Positions 33,748 to 45,309 of a DNA stretch of 64,000 nucleotides are shown piece after piece. Origin of the DNA: Corbicula japonica (Eukaryota; Mollusca; Bivalvia; Venerida; Cyrenidae); assembly GCA_038501625.1 (NCBI GenBank), contig JAZAYU010000012.1, positions 496,001 through 560,000 on the forward strand, given 5' to 3'. Each line of letters begins with the position of its first letter. The stretch's first letter is position 1. A program made the translations under genes and the position numbers. Below the pieces are notes generated by a model that did not search any database, was not told where the DNA came from, and was given only the letters and a program-made list of their open reading frames with translations.

Positions 33748-36408
33748 ATGGCATCTAATATGCTTGCCCGAGAGAAAGCGGAAGAAAAGTACAGAGACAA
33801 AAACCTTCCAGAAGTAATATACAAAAGTGACAATTTCTTGTGTATCAATAAAGGCTACGATATAAAGATCAACTTTGACGATCCTACGGAAATGACTGTG
33901 GAGCATCAACTGAGGAAAATGTTCCCCGAGCTGATTGACCACACTTGTGCTCATGGATTCAGGTAATTGGTATTACAGGGGCAGATCCAGGGATGGGGGT
34001 TCCTCAAACACTCTTTTTGGGGTAGCAATATTTAATTTTTATGAATTTTTCAATTATGATCTAAATTGCCAGTTTTTTTTCAGATTAGTTTCAGTTCTGA
34101 AATACTACCTAGCACTGAATGGTGCAGATCCAGATCAGACTGCAATATTGAGCAGGGTTATCTGTATCTACAATGGTCTGTTAATGTAATAAAAGGCATT
34201 TCCATGGAGTTACAAGTAATAATAATAACAAAATTTTAGTAATAGAACTTAGTTAAACAAAATCTGTTTGCACCAATACTCATTTGCTTGATCACCATAA
34301 AAGAAGCTTTGATATACACTGGGAGCATCACAGGAAAGTGCCTTTGGGAAATTGATGTTATTTGTAAAAATGATGTCATAAATTTGAGCAGACGACATTG
34401 GTTATTATGCATTTCACGGTAAATATATATAGAGAAAATGTTTTACATGATCACATATTAGTTATGAAGAAATAGTAGATAATTTAGTTATTTCCAAATA
34501 CCAGTAGTAACAACTAAAATGTCAAAAAATATCACTGAAGAGTGAAGACCCATTTTTCTGTGTCGTTCCCCATATGTTTTGCAAAAAAATCTGTAACAAC
34601 CTTGGTGTGTTCTTCTTTTACAGGTTTACTCATAGGTTGGATTATGCAACAAGTGGAATCTTATGCCTATCATTGAACAAAAAGGCGGCGCAGCAGTTAA
34701 CACATCAGTTCAAATATCAGCGTGTGGTGAAATATTACCTCGCACTGGTACGCTTCATTTTTTTCTATTCGAAAATTAGTGGTGATATCCTCACCCCGGT
34801 GTTTTGCAAAATATTTCCTCAGTTTTTATGCCCCCACAAACTAGTGTTGCTCAAGCAGGATGTCTAGATGATGGTGAAGAATGGATTTTTCCTGCCACAA
34901 GTTTTACTGGTTATGTCCCTTTGTTATTACAAATGTTGCAGCAGTGAGAGCATCAATATTTGAGGACACATTCTAGACTAAATTATTACTGAATATTAAT
35001 ATACATGTAATTGTAACTGAAAATGCTTGACATTGAAGAGTGCAGGGTCAACTGACTAATATAATCTGTTTTGAAATACTGGCAGGACTTCAGTCAAATA
35101 AAGGGAGTAAGTAAAAAAAAACCCTCAAAGTTTTGTTATCAGATATTTAATTAAAGAGTAAAATTTATAGTAAAAACCACCACATACAGTTTTTATTGGA
35201 AAAACCATAAATCTTAATGTCCACTGAAAACAAATGACTAGAAACTATTCTGAACTGTAGGTTCGAGGTGATATAACGGACAACGCCTTGTTCATAGATG
35301 TAGCCACCGGGGATTTGAAGGACAAAGATTGGCCAGGAAGGAGGTGTGTAGCCAGCCACCCAGCATGTATTAACCCCAAGGCCACACAGACTTTGCTGGT
35401 GTGTTTGCAGAGAGGACTGTTTCAAGGCATGCCAGCCAGCAAAGTTTTACTTAAACCATTTACAGGTAATTATATTTAATGTATAGATAACTCCAAGGCT
35501 ATACAAATATACGGTGACGTTGCCTAGCCAACCATGCAAGAGAGTGAGACAGTTTATACCATCCATATCCTGCAAAACCTGATAGTTCAAGTATGCTTAT
35601 ATACTGCCATCCACAATGATTGACCATCTGCATGGCTTGAAATTAGCAAATTACCATCAAGGGAAGTAATTGAAACTGATAACTTCATTGGAGTGAAAGT
35701 ACAGGGAGACTTTTTACATCTGCCACATGGCTCTTTACAGCTACTGTGGTGATATATAAATGTACTCTAAGGAATAACTGAAACTGATAACTGAAATTTA
35801 AACATAATTAAAAGCCACATATTTATTAAGGAAATTATCAACTCTAATTTTACTGCATGAAGTTCTGCTTAAGAATGATTTTTTTTGCAATTAAAATCCT
35901 TTTAGTTTTACAAAGCAAAAAGAAAGGGTCCTACTTTTTACCTCCATTTCAGAATGATTATTGACACAACAGAAGTAAAATTGTGACATTTTTTACTCCT
36001 AACACAAACATGGTCACATTGACTCCTGGGCATGTTTATGGTTGTTATAAATATAAAATATATATTAATACCTATTGTGGAACATTTACCTGTATTTTAG
36101 GAAGGCAGCATCAACTCCGAGTTCACTGTGACTACATAGGTCACACAATTGCTGGTGACTATACCTACAGTCTCAGACAAGACACAGACCCAGATAGAAT
36201 GATGCTTCACTCATACAGGCTTATAACAAATATGTCAATAGAGAACTTAGACTTGAAGACATTGGATCCATTTACTCCTGAGCTAATCAATGACTGGGTA
36301 CCACATTCTGATCATTACACTGTAGAAGAAGCTGAAAGAATGGCAAGCACTTTTGATCCACTTTCAACAGAAACTGACGTGAAAATTGTACGCTTGGACG
36401 AAACTTGA
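33748..36408 (+). CDS. RPUSD1: RPUSD1-like RNA pseudouridine synthase, four exons, 283 residues
   Basis: Predicted to isomerise uridine to pseudouridine in RNA (RluA-type family). Exons: 33748-33962, 34624-34747, 35261-35465, 36101-36408. All junctions are GT-AG, phases agree, and the frame closes at TGA. Residues 75-83 read HRLDYATSG, the family's catalytic loop with the Asp at 78. Residues 182-190 read GRQHQLRVH, the conserved RNA-binding/active-site segment. LLKPFTG just before it spans an intron. The length is close to vertebrate RPUSD1 (about 310), which has a longer tail. A Met at 33694 is in frame, but a strong acceptor (tctcttttctttcag) ends at 33716 between it and the Met at 33748. 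The second Met is therefore preferred, with a 5' untranslated exon further upstream. It acts alone, with no linked partner genes. Molluscan orthology is inferred from motif order. Confidence 0.9.
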
Positions 36409-36429
36409 TCAAAGTTAGTTATTAGTAGT

Positions 36430-36960
36430 GATATTTCTTACCTTAAAAGTGTGTTGCATTAAAGGTCATTGGTAAGTGTTATAAGCACTTTGGATAATGA
36501 CTAAAACTCTGAACAGTGTTAAGCACTTTGGTAAATGCTAAATTATGTTGACAGTGATTAACACTTAAGAAAGTGGTTAGAACTATGAAAACTGTTTACA
36601 AGTTTGGTAAGTTCTTTAGTTATTGTGACAGTGTTTATCACTTAAGAAATTGGTTAGAACTAAGGACAGTGTTTAGCACTTTGGTCAGTGCTAAGTTATG
36701 TTGACAGTGTTTAACACTTTGGAAAGTGGTTAAAGCTAAGGACAGTGTATAGCACTTTGGTCAGTTCTAAGTTATGTTGACAGTGTTTAACACTTTGGAA
36801 AGTGATTAAAGCTATGAACAGTGTTTAGCACCTAGGGAATTGTTATGTTGACAGTGTTTAGCACTTTGGAAAGTGGTTAAAGCTACGAACAGTGTTTAGC
36901 ACTTTGGGAATTGTTATGTTGACAGTGTTTACCACTTTTACAGTGGTTAGAGTTGTGGAA
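36430..36960. repeat. Tandem array just after the RPUSD1-like gene
   Basis: Words such as GTTATGTTGACAGTGTTTA, 'cactttggaaagtggttaaagcta' and 'gaacagtgtttagcacttt' recur at roughly 60-75 bp spacing for about eight degenerate units. It lies in the probable 3' untranslated region or immediately downstream. Confidence 0.75.
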
Positions 36961-37290
36961 AGAGTAAGATACATCTGACAGTGTTTTAAATAGTGGAGAG
37001 TGTTTAATCTTTATTAAGCACCTACAAATGACAACCTGGTATAACTTCAGATTTATAACACAAAAACAAAAAATGATAGATAACAAATATGTCACAATTT
37101 TTTAACTTATAAAGTGCCAAACATTTTAGTGTATAGTTTTTTGTTGGATTAATAGTTTGGATATGTTTTTAACATTTATCCAAATGTTAAAAATCAGAAA
37201 TACTTTATAAATATCTAAGACTGTTGTCCAAGATAGTAATATTGAGAATGGAGACCATACTTAAGCATAATCCTTTAATCAATTAATTTG
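36961..37290. other. Intergenic stretch, nothing recognised
   Basis: AT-rich; no clear polyadenylation signal for the upstream gene was identified. Confidence 0.4.
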
Positions 37291-38463
37291 CATACTTGCC
37301 ATATCCCCCGGTGGGGGGAAAAATCCCCCGGAATTTAGAGCCATCCCCTGGTCCCCCGGCGGGAGACGAAAATCCCCCGGAATTTCAAAAAGTAAAAACA
37401 AAACGGTATAAAAATTCATTTGTGTCGCTTTCGTCAGACATTTGTCTAAACGCCGAATACACAGTTACATATCTCGGACAATCCTAACCCCTAACGGTTT
37501 TGTCAAAACGTTTCGAATTCGTCTAATTAGTGTCACTGAGAGGATTACAGATAATTTAGTGAGAATTGACACTTAACAGGATTGTTTATTAGATAATTGA
37601 TTGTTTGTGTAGGTAATTGTCATTGAAATCACAAGTATACCGTCTGTTTTATCTACAATTAGCGGACTCGTTTAAGGATTGAAGGTATTTTATGATGTCC
37701 AAAATATGTGTGTATCCGGATAATGGGACACTTTCGGATCAAAATTATTCGTCTTTTGACAAACAATTAACGTTTTGGCACGTTTGCAATTAATTTTTTT
37801 ATGCAATAAAGGAAGAAATAACCAGTTAAGCTGGGTCTTGCAACCTTGGAATAAAAATATAATAGCCAAGCTGCAACATTTGATATATTCAGGGACGGAT
37901 CCAGACAGGGTTCAGTAGTGTTGGGCAAACACAATTTTTGGGCAGCAGTATTTAATTTTCATGGAGATTTCGAACAGAAAATAGAAATTATCATGTAAAT
38001 ACACAAAGACTGACCCAAACAAACCCTCTTATCATACTTAGAAAGATCCAGACTGACTCCCGGTCTAGTTTGACTGCAGAGACCATGTTGAGCGTTCGAA
38101 CTCTGCATAATTATAGGCTATATGCAGCAAGTTAATAACATCCAAGTCCATGTTAGTGAACTCAAAGAATTGTTGTAACTGATTTTAGTATGTGCTGTGC
38201 ACATCTGAATTTGTCGGATTGCTCATGTAGTGTTAGTTTTATATAGTTTCATAATGTGTGTACACTCTGTTTTAAAAATAAATAATAAAACTATTGTTTA
38301 AATAAATGAGGATACATATATTTAATATTGCATATTTAATTTAGTTTCTAGTAAATGCCGCTTAATTTGCCGCGTTAAAAAATCCCCTGGAATGATATAT
38401 CAGAATCTCCTGGAATTTTCAACCAAATCCCCTGGAATGCTTTCCAGAAATATGGCATGTATG
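37291..38463. mobile_element. 1,173-bp DNA transposon with 6-bp target duplication (family D, copy 2)
   Basis: The left terminus CATACTTGCCATAT is mirrored by ATATGGCATGTATG at the right with one mismatch. AATTTG flanks it on both sides (37285-37290 and 38464-38469). Near the left end are 'atcccccggaattt' words and near the right end 'atcccctggaat' words in the same, not inverted, orientation. With 19560-20919 it shares the CA-AC-TGCCA terminus, the 6-bp duplication and the subterminal motif. No transposase frame. A fragment resembling an hAT end ('cagggacggatccag') lies inside at 37892. Confidence 0.8.
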
Positions 38464-38486
38464 AATTTGGATGATTGGTTTCCTTC

Positions 38487-38765
38487 TAACCAATCTGTTA
38501 CATAGGACAGTTTAAACCAATCAGCTACATAGGACAGTTTTAACAAATCAGCTTCTTGGGACAGTTTTTACCTACATGTATCAGCTACATAGGACAGTTT
38601 TTACCAATCAACTACCTAGGACATTTTTACCAGTCAGCTTCTTAGAACAGTTTTACCCAATCAGCTACTCAGAATAGTTTTAACCAATCACCTACATAGG
38701 ACATTTCTTCCAATCAGCTACTCAGAACAGTTTTAACCAATAAGCTTCTTTGGACATGTTTAACA
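38487..38765. repeat. Tandem repeat, about 30-bp unit
   Basis: Units of the form CAGCTACATAGGACAGTTTT followed by 'accaat' repeat about nine times with substitutions ('cttcttgg', 'ctactcag'). Confidence 0.75.
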
Positions 38766-40484
38766 GAGGTAGAAACCCGGTCTGAGTTTAATGTTCTTGG
38801 ATACCTGTCTTTAATGGTCTTTGGTCCTGGCTAGGTATATGAGACCGTTTCGGCGTGTGTGTGTGCACTTTTTGTCCCTTTGTTGTTGTTGTTGTTGTTC
38901 CCTTTTGTTTAGGGAACCACAGGGACTTGGGGCTTTCGGTAGAGTCAGCTGGTACCGGTTGGGAAGCAGCAGCTGGATGGAGGGGATTAAGGCTTTAGCC
39001 CCAATGTCAATTTGTTGCCCGAAGTCGGTTCCAACAGATCCCTGCTTTAACTCAGTTTAGTATAAGCAGAGTGTAAATAGTAAACTTCCAACAGTTCTAA
39101 ATTTGATGACTTTTAATTAGTTTCATTTATCTAAATCACTTTCTATTAAAACACTTTCAAATAAGCATAATCTTCATAATAGCAATATAACAATTTAGTT
39201 CAGAGTCCACAGATTAGGTTTCAACACTATATACTTAGAAAATTTAAAGACTTAAAGATGAAAGCATATTTCATTATTACATGAACTATAAATAGACGCA
39301 ACGCGATTGGTCACACCCCCAAAATATTGGTCACACACCCCCAAGATATTGACCCGCTTTCGCTAATATTGACCTGTCTATAAATAGAATCCGAAGGTTT
39401 CCATCTTTTATATTATTTATAGTTCATGTGATAAACTATTAAATATATATATATACACACAACTGTATGCTTTTAAAACCAAATCAAGACTGAATATATC
39501 TTCTAAAATAATGTTTTAAGTTTCTAATCTAAAACTCTTCCCAAAGTCTGTAACCAATGAAATTATAAAAGTAATTATTATTTTAACCAATAGAAAAGTA
39601 TGTTACAAAAGGTGAAACCCTTAACTTAATCTTTAAGAGCAAATTAGCTACTGCATTAGGCTTTCACACCTTATCAACAAAATATGCAAAGTGTTTATTT
39701 AAACAATTACAAGGTCCAAGCTGCTAAATTTTAAATCAGCTTTGAAGTTACACTTCCTTTGTTTTTGGTGATGAAAAGAACACATGCCATATCCTGACAA
39801 ACTTGAGAATCATTTAAGTAGCATATGTCAATATAACAGAAATGCACAAAATAAACAAATTGTCTAAATCAGACTTTTGTTACTAAAACACATAATTTAC
39901 ATCCATTATTATAACTTTAAAGTTGAAATTTTATTATTTTATTATTTAATAAAACCTGGGGTTAAACTGACCCTCGGTGGCATATAACTCAAAAGTACTG
40001 ATTGGTGGAAATCCGTCCATTGGTCATGGAAGCTTAACGTTGGCTCTAACTTTGCCATTATTTCTTCATCAAACTTTCAACTTATGTTGCTTATGACAAC
40101 ATGGTTATGGTGATGCCAAAGTCTTTAGGTCACGGTCAATTTGATAAAGTTCTGCCCCTTTTTGTACTTGGATTTTTTTACTTGTACCAGAAGACGACAC
40201 AAGTGTTCATCTGAACACCCATCTGGTTGTTACTTTCTCCGGATTATTCCTTACCAAACCAGAGAAAGCTGACAGCCAACCAATTGCTGGCAAAACTGTG
40301 CTGCAAACACAAAATTGGGTTTACTGTTATACAAGTTTCTGCATGCCTTTGCCTGTTAAATGAACTGTTCTTTTCTGTACAATCTCCGAAGGCAACACTT
40401 ATTACACTCTTCAACACAGACCGTCGATGATATGCTTTAACACCGGCATAACAGTGGTCAGTAGTGAACATCGTTTGTCTGCAT
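38766..40484. other. Intergenic stretch between RPUSD1-like and SLC19 genes
   Basis: Contains a TTG-rich microsatellite near 38879-38900, an inverted repeat at 39279-39430 (ACATGAACTATAAATA and its mirror, enclosing 'ggtcacaccccc' repeats), and a relic 'aacgttggctctaac' repeat near 40030. A 'ttttattattttatt' run at about 39929-39943 could hold the polyadenylation signal of the SLC19 gene on the minus strand, but it lies 0.8 kb beyond the stop. Confidence 0.4.
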
Positions 40485-40720
40485 GTGACATACGCACTGC
40501 ATATATAAGAATCATGGGGCTTGGGGTTTCTCCGCGCGAAAGAAAGTAATCATTGAAGCAAAACCCCCTCACTGGCTTTGTGCACTTTCAGTACTTCGAT
40601 TCAAACAGGTCTCTCCACATGAAAGAAAGCAATCATTGAAGCAAAACCGCTCCTCTAGTTTCTGCACTTTCAGTACTTTGATTCGACTAGCAAATTTGGT
40701 CACACTACCGAAAGGCGTAT
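40485..40720. repeat. Two-copy tandem duplication, about 86-bp period
   Basis: 'gaaagaaagtaatcattgaagcaaaac' and 'cactttcagtacttcgattc' occur in two successive copies. A single relative lies at 22640-22700. Confidence 0.65.
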
Positions 40721-40743
40721 GAAGCCAGAAGTGTCCGAAAACC

Positions 40744-43700
40744 CTATAGGTAAGTCTCGAGATCAGCAGACTGTCTCCGAGGTCCGATGCAGTGTATTAC
40801 CGCCGCTACAGCAAACACAATACTGATGAACCCGAAGTAACCGCCATAGACGGTGAACTGCAATATACAGTAAAACCTCTGATAAAGACCACCCGTCTAT
40901 TCAAACCACCATTTCTGACACTATACCTGTTGTTACAGATTTGTTTTTTTTTTATCCACTCGGAAATTATGACCATCTCACTATTTTAGACCACTTGTGC
41001 CCAGTCCCAAACGGGGTTATAATAGCGGGGTTTCACTGTAGAACATTTATGGACCGTGTTGTGCGAAATATGTCTTCGTTATGCAGTTTACGGGAAATAA
41101 ATATACAACATAGTCAATATTTGTAACAAAATAATACGAGTAATGTTTAATAGAAAAATAAATATTAAGTTGTGTTCTTTTAAAAATAAAACAATTTTAT
41201 TTGCACTGAAGTCACACCATAACTGATGATTTAAAAAATGAATGGAGTACTATGGTAGCATTTATTTCGCGGTCGTTTAATTTTCGCATATTTCGCGCTA
41301 TGTTAAATGCGCGAAATAAAAACCCTTGCGAAATAAATCTAGTCTTATTAGAATAATACAAGTGCGCGAATTTAAACCCTCGCGAAAATGTCACATGTCA
41401 TTGGATCCCCATGACATTAAATGATACAACAGTACTTCATCAATAGAAATTCGCCAACGCACAAGGGCATTGTTCACATAGGCTTTTACTTACCCGAATA
41501 TTCTTTAACTGTTTCTGATTTTTGACGTATATAAAGTACCCTTATCCATTTAAGAGTTTATGATCTTCTTTATACTATGTCTTCTGACCCGCAAATAGTT
41601 TTCAGTTTTATAAAATGCGGAGTTGCAAAGGAAACATTTCACAATACAATAAGTTGTTTACCTGATCTACAACACCGGCCCCGAGTCCTGCCTTGTCCAC
41701 AACAACCAGAGTCAATATAGATTCTAATACCAGAGACGCAAACATGTTGCATCCGAACACTAGGCCATATCTCTGTTTCACTAAATTTTCCGCTATCTGT
41801 GCTCTGGAGAAAAAGGAAACGTGGATATTAAAAAATCTTATAAATATCATTTCAAATAACATTATACGTTTTCACCCTATAAAGAAATATTTTATGATCA
41901 ATATTTTGTTTAAAATGTTCTGCGCTGTTATTGTCGTTGTTGTTGTTGCTGTTGTTGATTTAAAGACGGTCTTTGGCATTTCAACATTAAACTACGTATT
42001 GGTGCAAAACTAGATTTAAGTAAATATTTGAATCAAGCAAAAGCGAGAACGCGTAATGTCTCTAAACTCGACAAAAATTGAAAACCCAGTATTATCATAA
42101 TTAAAGGAAGTACGAAAATATGGTAAGTGTTGTCTATTTATTTGTTTTGTCCTTCAGTAAGAAATACCTTAACTATATAAAGGGATGAAGTATAAAGGCT
42201 TTTGCGGTAGTTTTTGACACAATTTTATGAGTTTTTCGTGTACACCGTTTGCATCAATCTCCACTCATAGGATTTTTTACACCTCTCACCGTTCGCCGAC
42301 AAATGACGCAGGAGTGCCCTCTGGTGGAGTTTGCATGACATCACCGTGCCCAATCGTAAGCTTGTGAGAAAATTGTTGTTTTTATATACTTATAAATTTT
42401 TTCCGAGAAAACAACCCAGTGCGGGGTGATTTCCTAGGAATCGGCTATAATGCTCACTAGTCGATTGCCTCCACAAAGCTATCGGTTTCTAAATCATTCG
42501 GTAAAATCTATGAAATTTGCTGAAAAATCGACAGTGGGGCCGGAAAACTCAAGTTTAACACATCTTCGCATAAATGTATTCGCTTTTCCATGTGCTATTC
42601 TAGTAACTGATCTCTCCTGTACCCGATACAAAACTAGTTTGACATTTCGGAAGTCTTGGTTGGTAATATTTATAAGTATATATAAAACGAAGATTTTCGC
42701 AGCAAATTTCATAAATTTTCTCTGAAAATACTTTAAGTATATAAAAACAACGATTTTCTCGCATAAAATCAACAAAAAACTCGCCGGAAATTCCGAGATC
42801 CGACGCGACTTCGCTGTTTTCGCAAGCCGTAACGATGGGCATGATCGTAATTTGCAAAATCGGTCGTGGACTTGATTCCGACTGGCGATCTTGTAGTTCA
42901 AGGTCATTACCATACACAGACAAAATATTTTTTCATGACAAGTTTAGAACATTTTATTGGCGTATAAATGTTCGTGCGTATTGCTCCCCGGTGACATGGT
43001 AAACTTTGCCTTCACTGATTCAAACCTTTCTCAAATTTTACATGCTCGGCCATGACTAATTTATGTAAGAAATTGTAATTTAATCAAGTGATTTAAAATA
43101 TACATAGACTATTTAATCATTTGCACAGACTTACATCTTAAGGTCTTATTCATTAGTGTTTTTATTCAAATGATGTTTGGAAAGCGACTTGTATATCTGC
43201 AAAGAGCAATATTACAATATGCATTCTGACAGCAGTCACACCTTTTTCAATGTTGATGGCAGCCACTGATTCCAAACACTTTAGACTTATGGGTAAACCA
43301 GAATTATACATATACGAAACGATTCATCTTTGGTTCACAACCAAACTTACATACAAACTAGGCTCTAAAAGTCGAAAACATGATATTAATGTATTTTCTC
43401 CTGTGTTTTAAGCAACTTTGTAAACTTTGTTCAATATCTAACACTCTAGTCACAAAAAGCACAAAACAGTAGCGCTTTCTATGGAACGCTATTGCTGCAT
43501 TCTTATGAGAATTTTCGTTGTGCGCAGTACATTCTGTCCGGCGAGCTATACGGTACATTCGACATCTTGTGCATTACTTGCAGCATTACTTGCAGTAGTG
43601 AAATCTTTATTTCCAGTAAAATGAGCTTTATGATTAGTGTAGTTACGTAAAAGTAAGTACTGCACATGATGACAATTAGTCAGCAACTGGGTTCCATAGA

Positions 43701-45309
43701 TTTCAACATTTAGTGGTGTCTGAGTTACGAATAGTTTGATCGAAGACAAGAAGATGTTCTTACGTTGCTATGGTGATGACGGTGACGTAAGATGTTCTAA
43801 AGAGAACGTACATTCCATAAGCCACCCATATACTCGAAGTGTAAGCCATTATTATAAGGAAGATCGCATTTCCGGCACAAACAATCGCCATACAGATCTC
43901 TGCCCGTCTTGACCAGTCTACGGGTACAAACCCAACCGACATCACTGTAATACTTCCTGCAAATAATGCAAATGTTAAATACAACTTGTTACACTTCAAA
44001 AAGACTAATTCTTAGGAATTTGGCCAAATTGATTTCGCTTTTCCAGAAATATTTTTGAATTTGGCCGCTAGAGCAGGTCGATCGTACAAAAGCTGTAAAC
44101 ACCAGAATTATCTGTTCAACTGACTAAGTTTGCCAAATTCGATTGTGTATTCAAACGGTGATCACTTAAATTCATAATCTTGTGAAAACGGAATGGTCTT
44201 TAAACAATATTTTTCTTACCAAGAAGTGTTGACACAGCTTCTACGGCACCATTATACACATCATCGTCACCGCCTGGGCTGTCTACCTGTGATATGGTCG
44301 CCCAAAGATTTTGCACATAATTTAATACTTGCAGATTTCCGCAAGAAGCAATCGCCCACCAAATGGACCATATCACGACTATTCTGGAACTGTATATGGT
44401 TTTGATTTCCCTCAACATGAATAAAAACCCGTCTTTACAAATATGATGTTTAGTTTCAGGGTTTGAACCAGAGACGGTATGATGTTCGGGATAGCTAATA
44501 ACGGAAATGTCTATTGAATTTGCTACTATATTTTTCACATCAACAACTGCATTTATCTGATTTGTGATATTATTTACAATTTGTCTATTGGTATCGTTAC
44601 TTCTTGCAATTTCATCATGCTTTACAACGCTGTGCTCATCTACAATCTGTTGATCGGTATCTTTATTTCCCGCTGTTTCATTTACCCGCACCACGCCGTC
44701 TTTCTCATCTTTACGGGTATTACCAGTGCCAGTCCGATGGAAAATTTCAGAATGTTTTGGCCATGGCAATACAAGCGGAATAACAAATGCGACACATACA
44801 CTGATGAAAGAAAACACGTGCTGATCATAATAGTCCATCACACGAAATGAATACAACAACTGAGCTAACAGAAAAGACACGAACTTTCCAACAAGGGTTG
44901 CTGCTCGCGTAAAACTTGCAATCTTCTTAAAGTGTTCCCTCGGAACTTCTACATAGAGATACGAGTAATAAGCTACTTCACCCGCGGTAAATAATCCGTA
45001 CAAAACCTCAACAAATTTCATGGCTGTTACTCCCTGTGCCCACAGCAGCAGAGCCCATGTCCCAATCGCGGCGGCGGCTTCGGCAATCAGAACAGGTTTG
45101 TAACGCAGGAAATCCGTCAGTAGAAACACGGGGACTAACCATATCAGGTAAGAATATGTCCACCACGGATATATTTCGTTCGACACTTGCTCAATTGTTA
45201 GATTTTTCCAAGGCCCGGTGAGGTACAGTGTCAGGAAGGCTTCCGACGGCCTCATTTCCTTAACAAACCCGAACGCACATAGTAGCAGAAACAGTACCTT
45301 CCAATTCAT
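40744..45309 (-). CDS. SLC19-family thiamine/folate-type transporter, four exons, 512 residues
   Basis: Membrane carrier of the reduced-folate/thiamine transporter family; the exact vitamin cannot be told. Minus-strand exons: 45309-44220, 43956-43764, 41803-41662, 40857-40744. All junctions are GT-AG, phases agree (1, 2, 0) and the frame ends at TAG. Twelve hydrophobic segments are visible. Family signatures include a start like WKVLFLLLCAFGFVKEMRPS and PVFLLTDFLRYKPVL near residue 60. Exon 3 has RYGLVFGCNMFASLVLESIL and exon 4 FTVYGGYFGF. A long hydrophilic Asn-rich loop (about residues 190-305) separates segments 6 and 7. The length fits human SLC19A2/A3 (about 500). The start ATG has an in-frame stop just upstream and a good context (ACC ATG). 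Two MITEs sit in the last intron. Confidence 0.92.
40867..41039. repeat. Family B MITE in the last SLC19 intron, next to the splice acceptor
   Basis: The ends are ACAGTAAAACC and GGGGTTTCACTGT, with TA on both sides and 'aagaccac' words inside. Read on the gene's strand, its end lies 9 bases before the acceptor of the last exon (40857). Confidence 0.8.
41249..41434. repeat. Family A MITE in the last SLC19 intron
   Basis: The left end ACTATGGTAGCATTTATTTCG and the right end 'aaatgatacaacagt' are diverged inverted copies. The interior has the family's 'gcgcgaaat' words. The minus-strand frame at 41212-41394 is a by-product. Confidence 0.7.
41804..43763. other. Second intron of the SLC19 gene
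   Basis: Contains a (TTG)n tract near 41935-41957. It also contains a segment at 42230-42330 ('aggattttttac..ctttcacc-ttcgccgacaa') that has a relative at 51470-51520, so it is a dispersed repeat. A 139-codon minus frame at 42494-42913 shows no family features and is not called as a gene. Confidence 0.5.

Noticed and set aside
38821..39060. 79-codon plus-strand frame with a Cys run
   Set aside because: The Cys run is translation of a TTG microsatellite; the rest has no protein character.
41693..42013. 106-codon plus-strand frame
   Set aside because: It overlaps the third SLC19 exon on the opposite strand and is a shadow of it.
42494..42913. 139-codon minus-strand frame (and overlapping frames on both strands)
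   Set aside because: It lies within an intron of the SLC19 gene, has no recognisable domain and has equally long frames overlapping on both strands, a sign of low stop density and not of coding.
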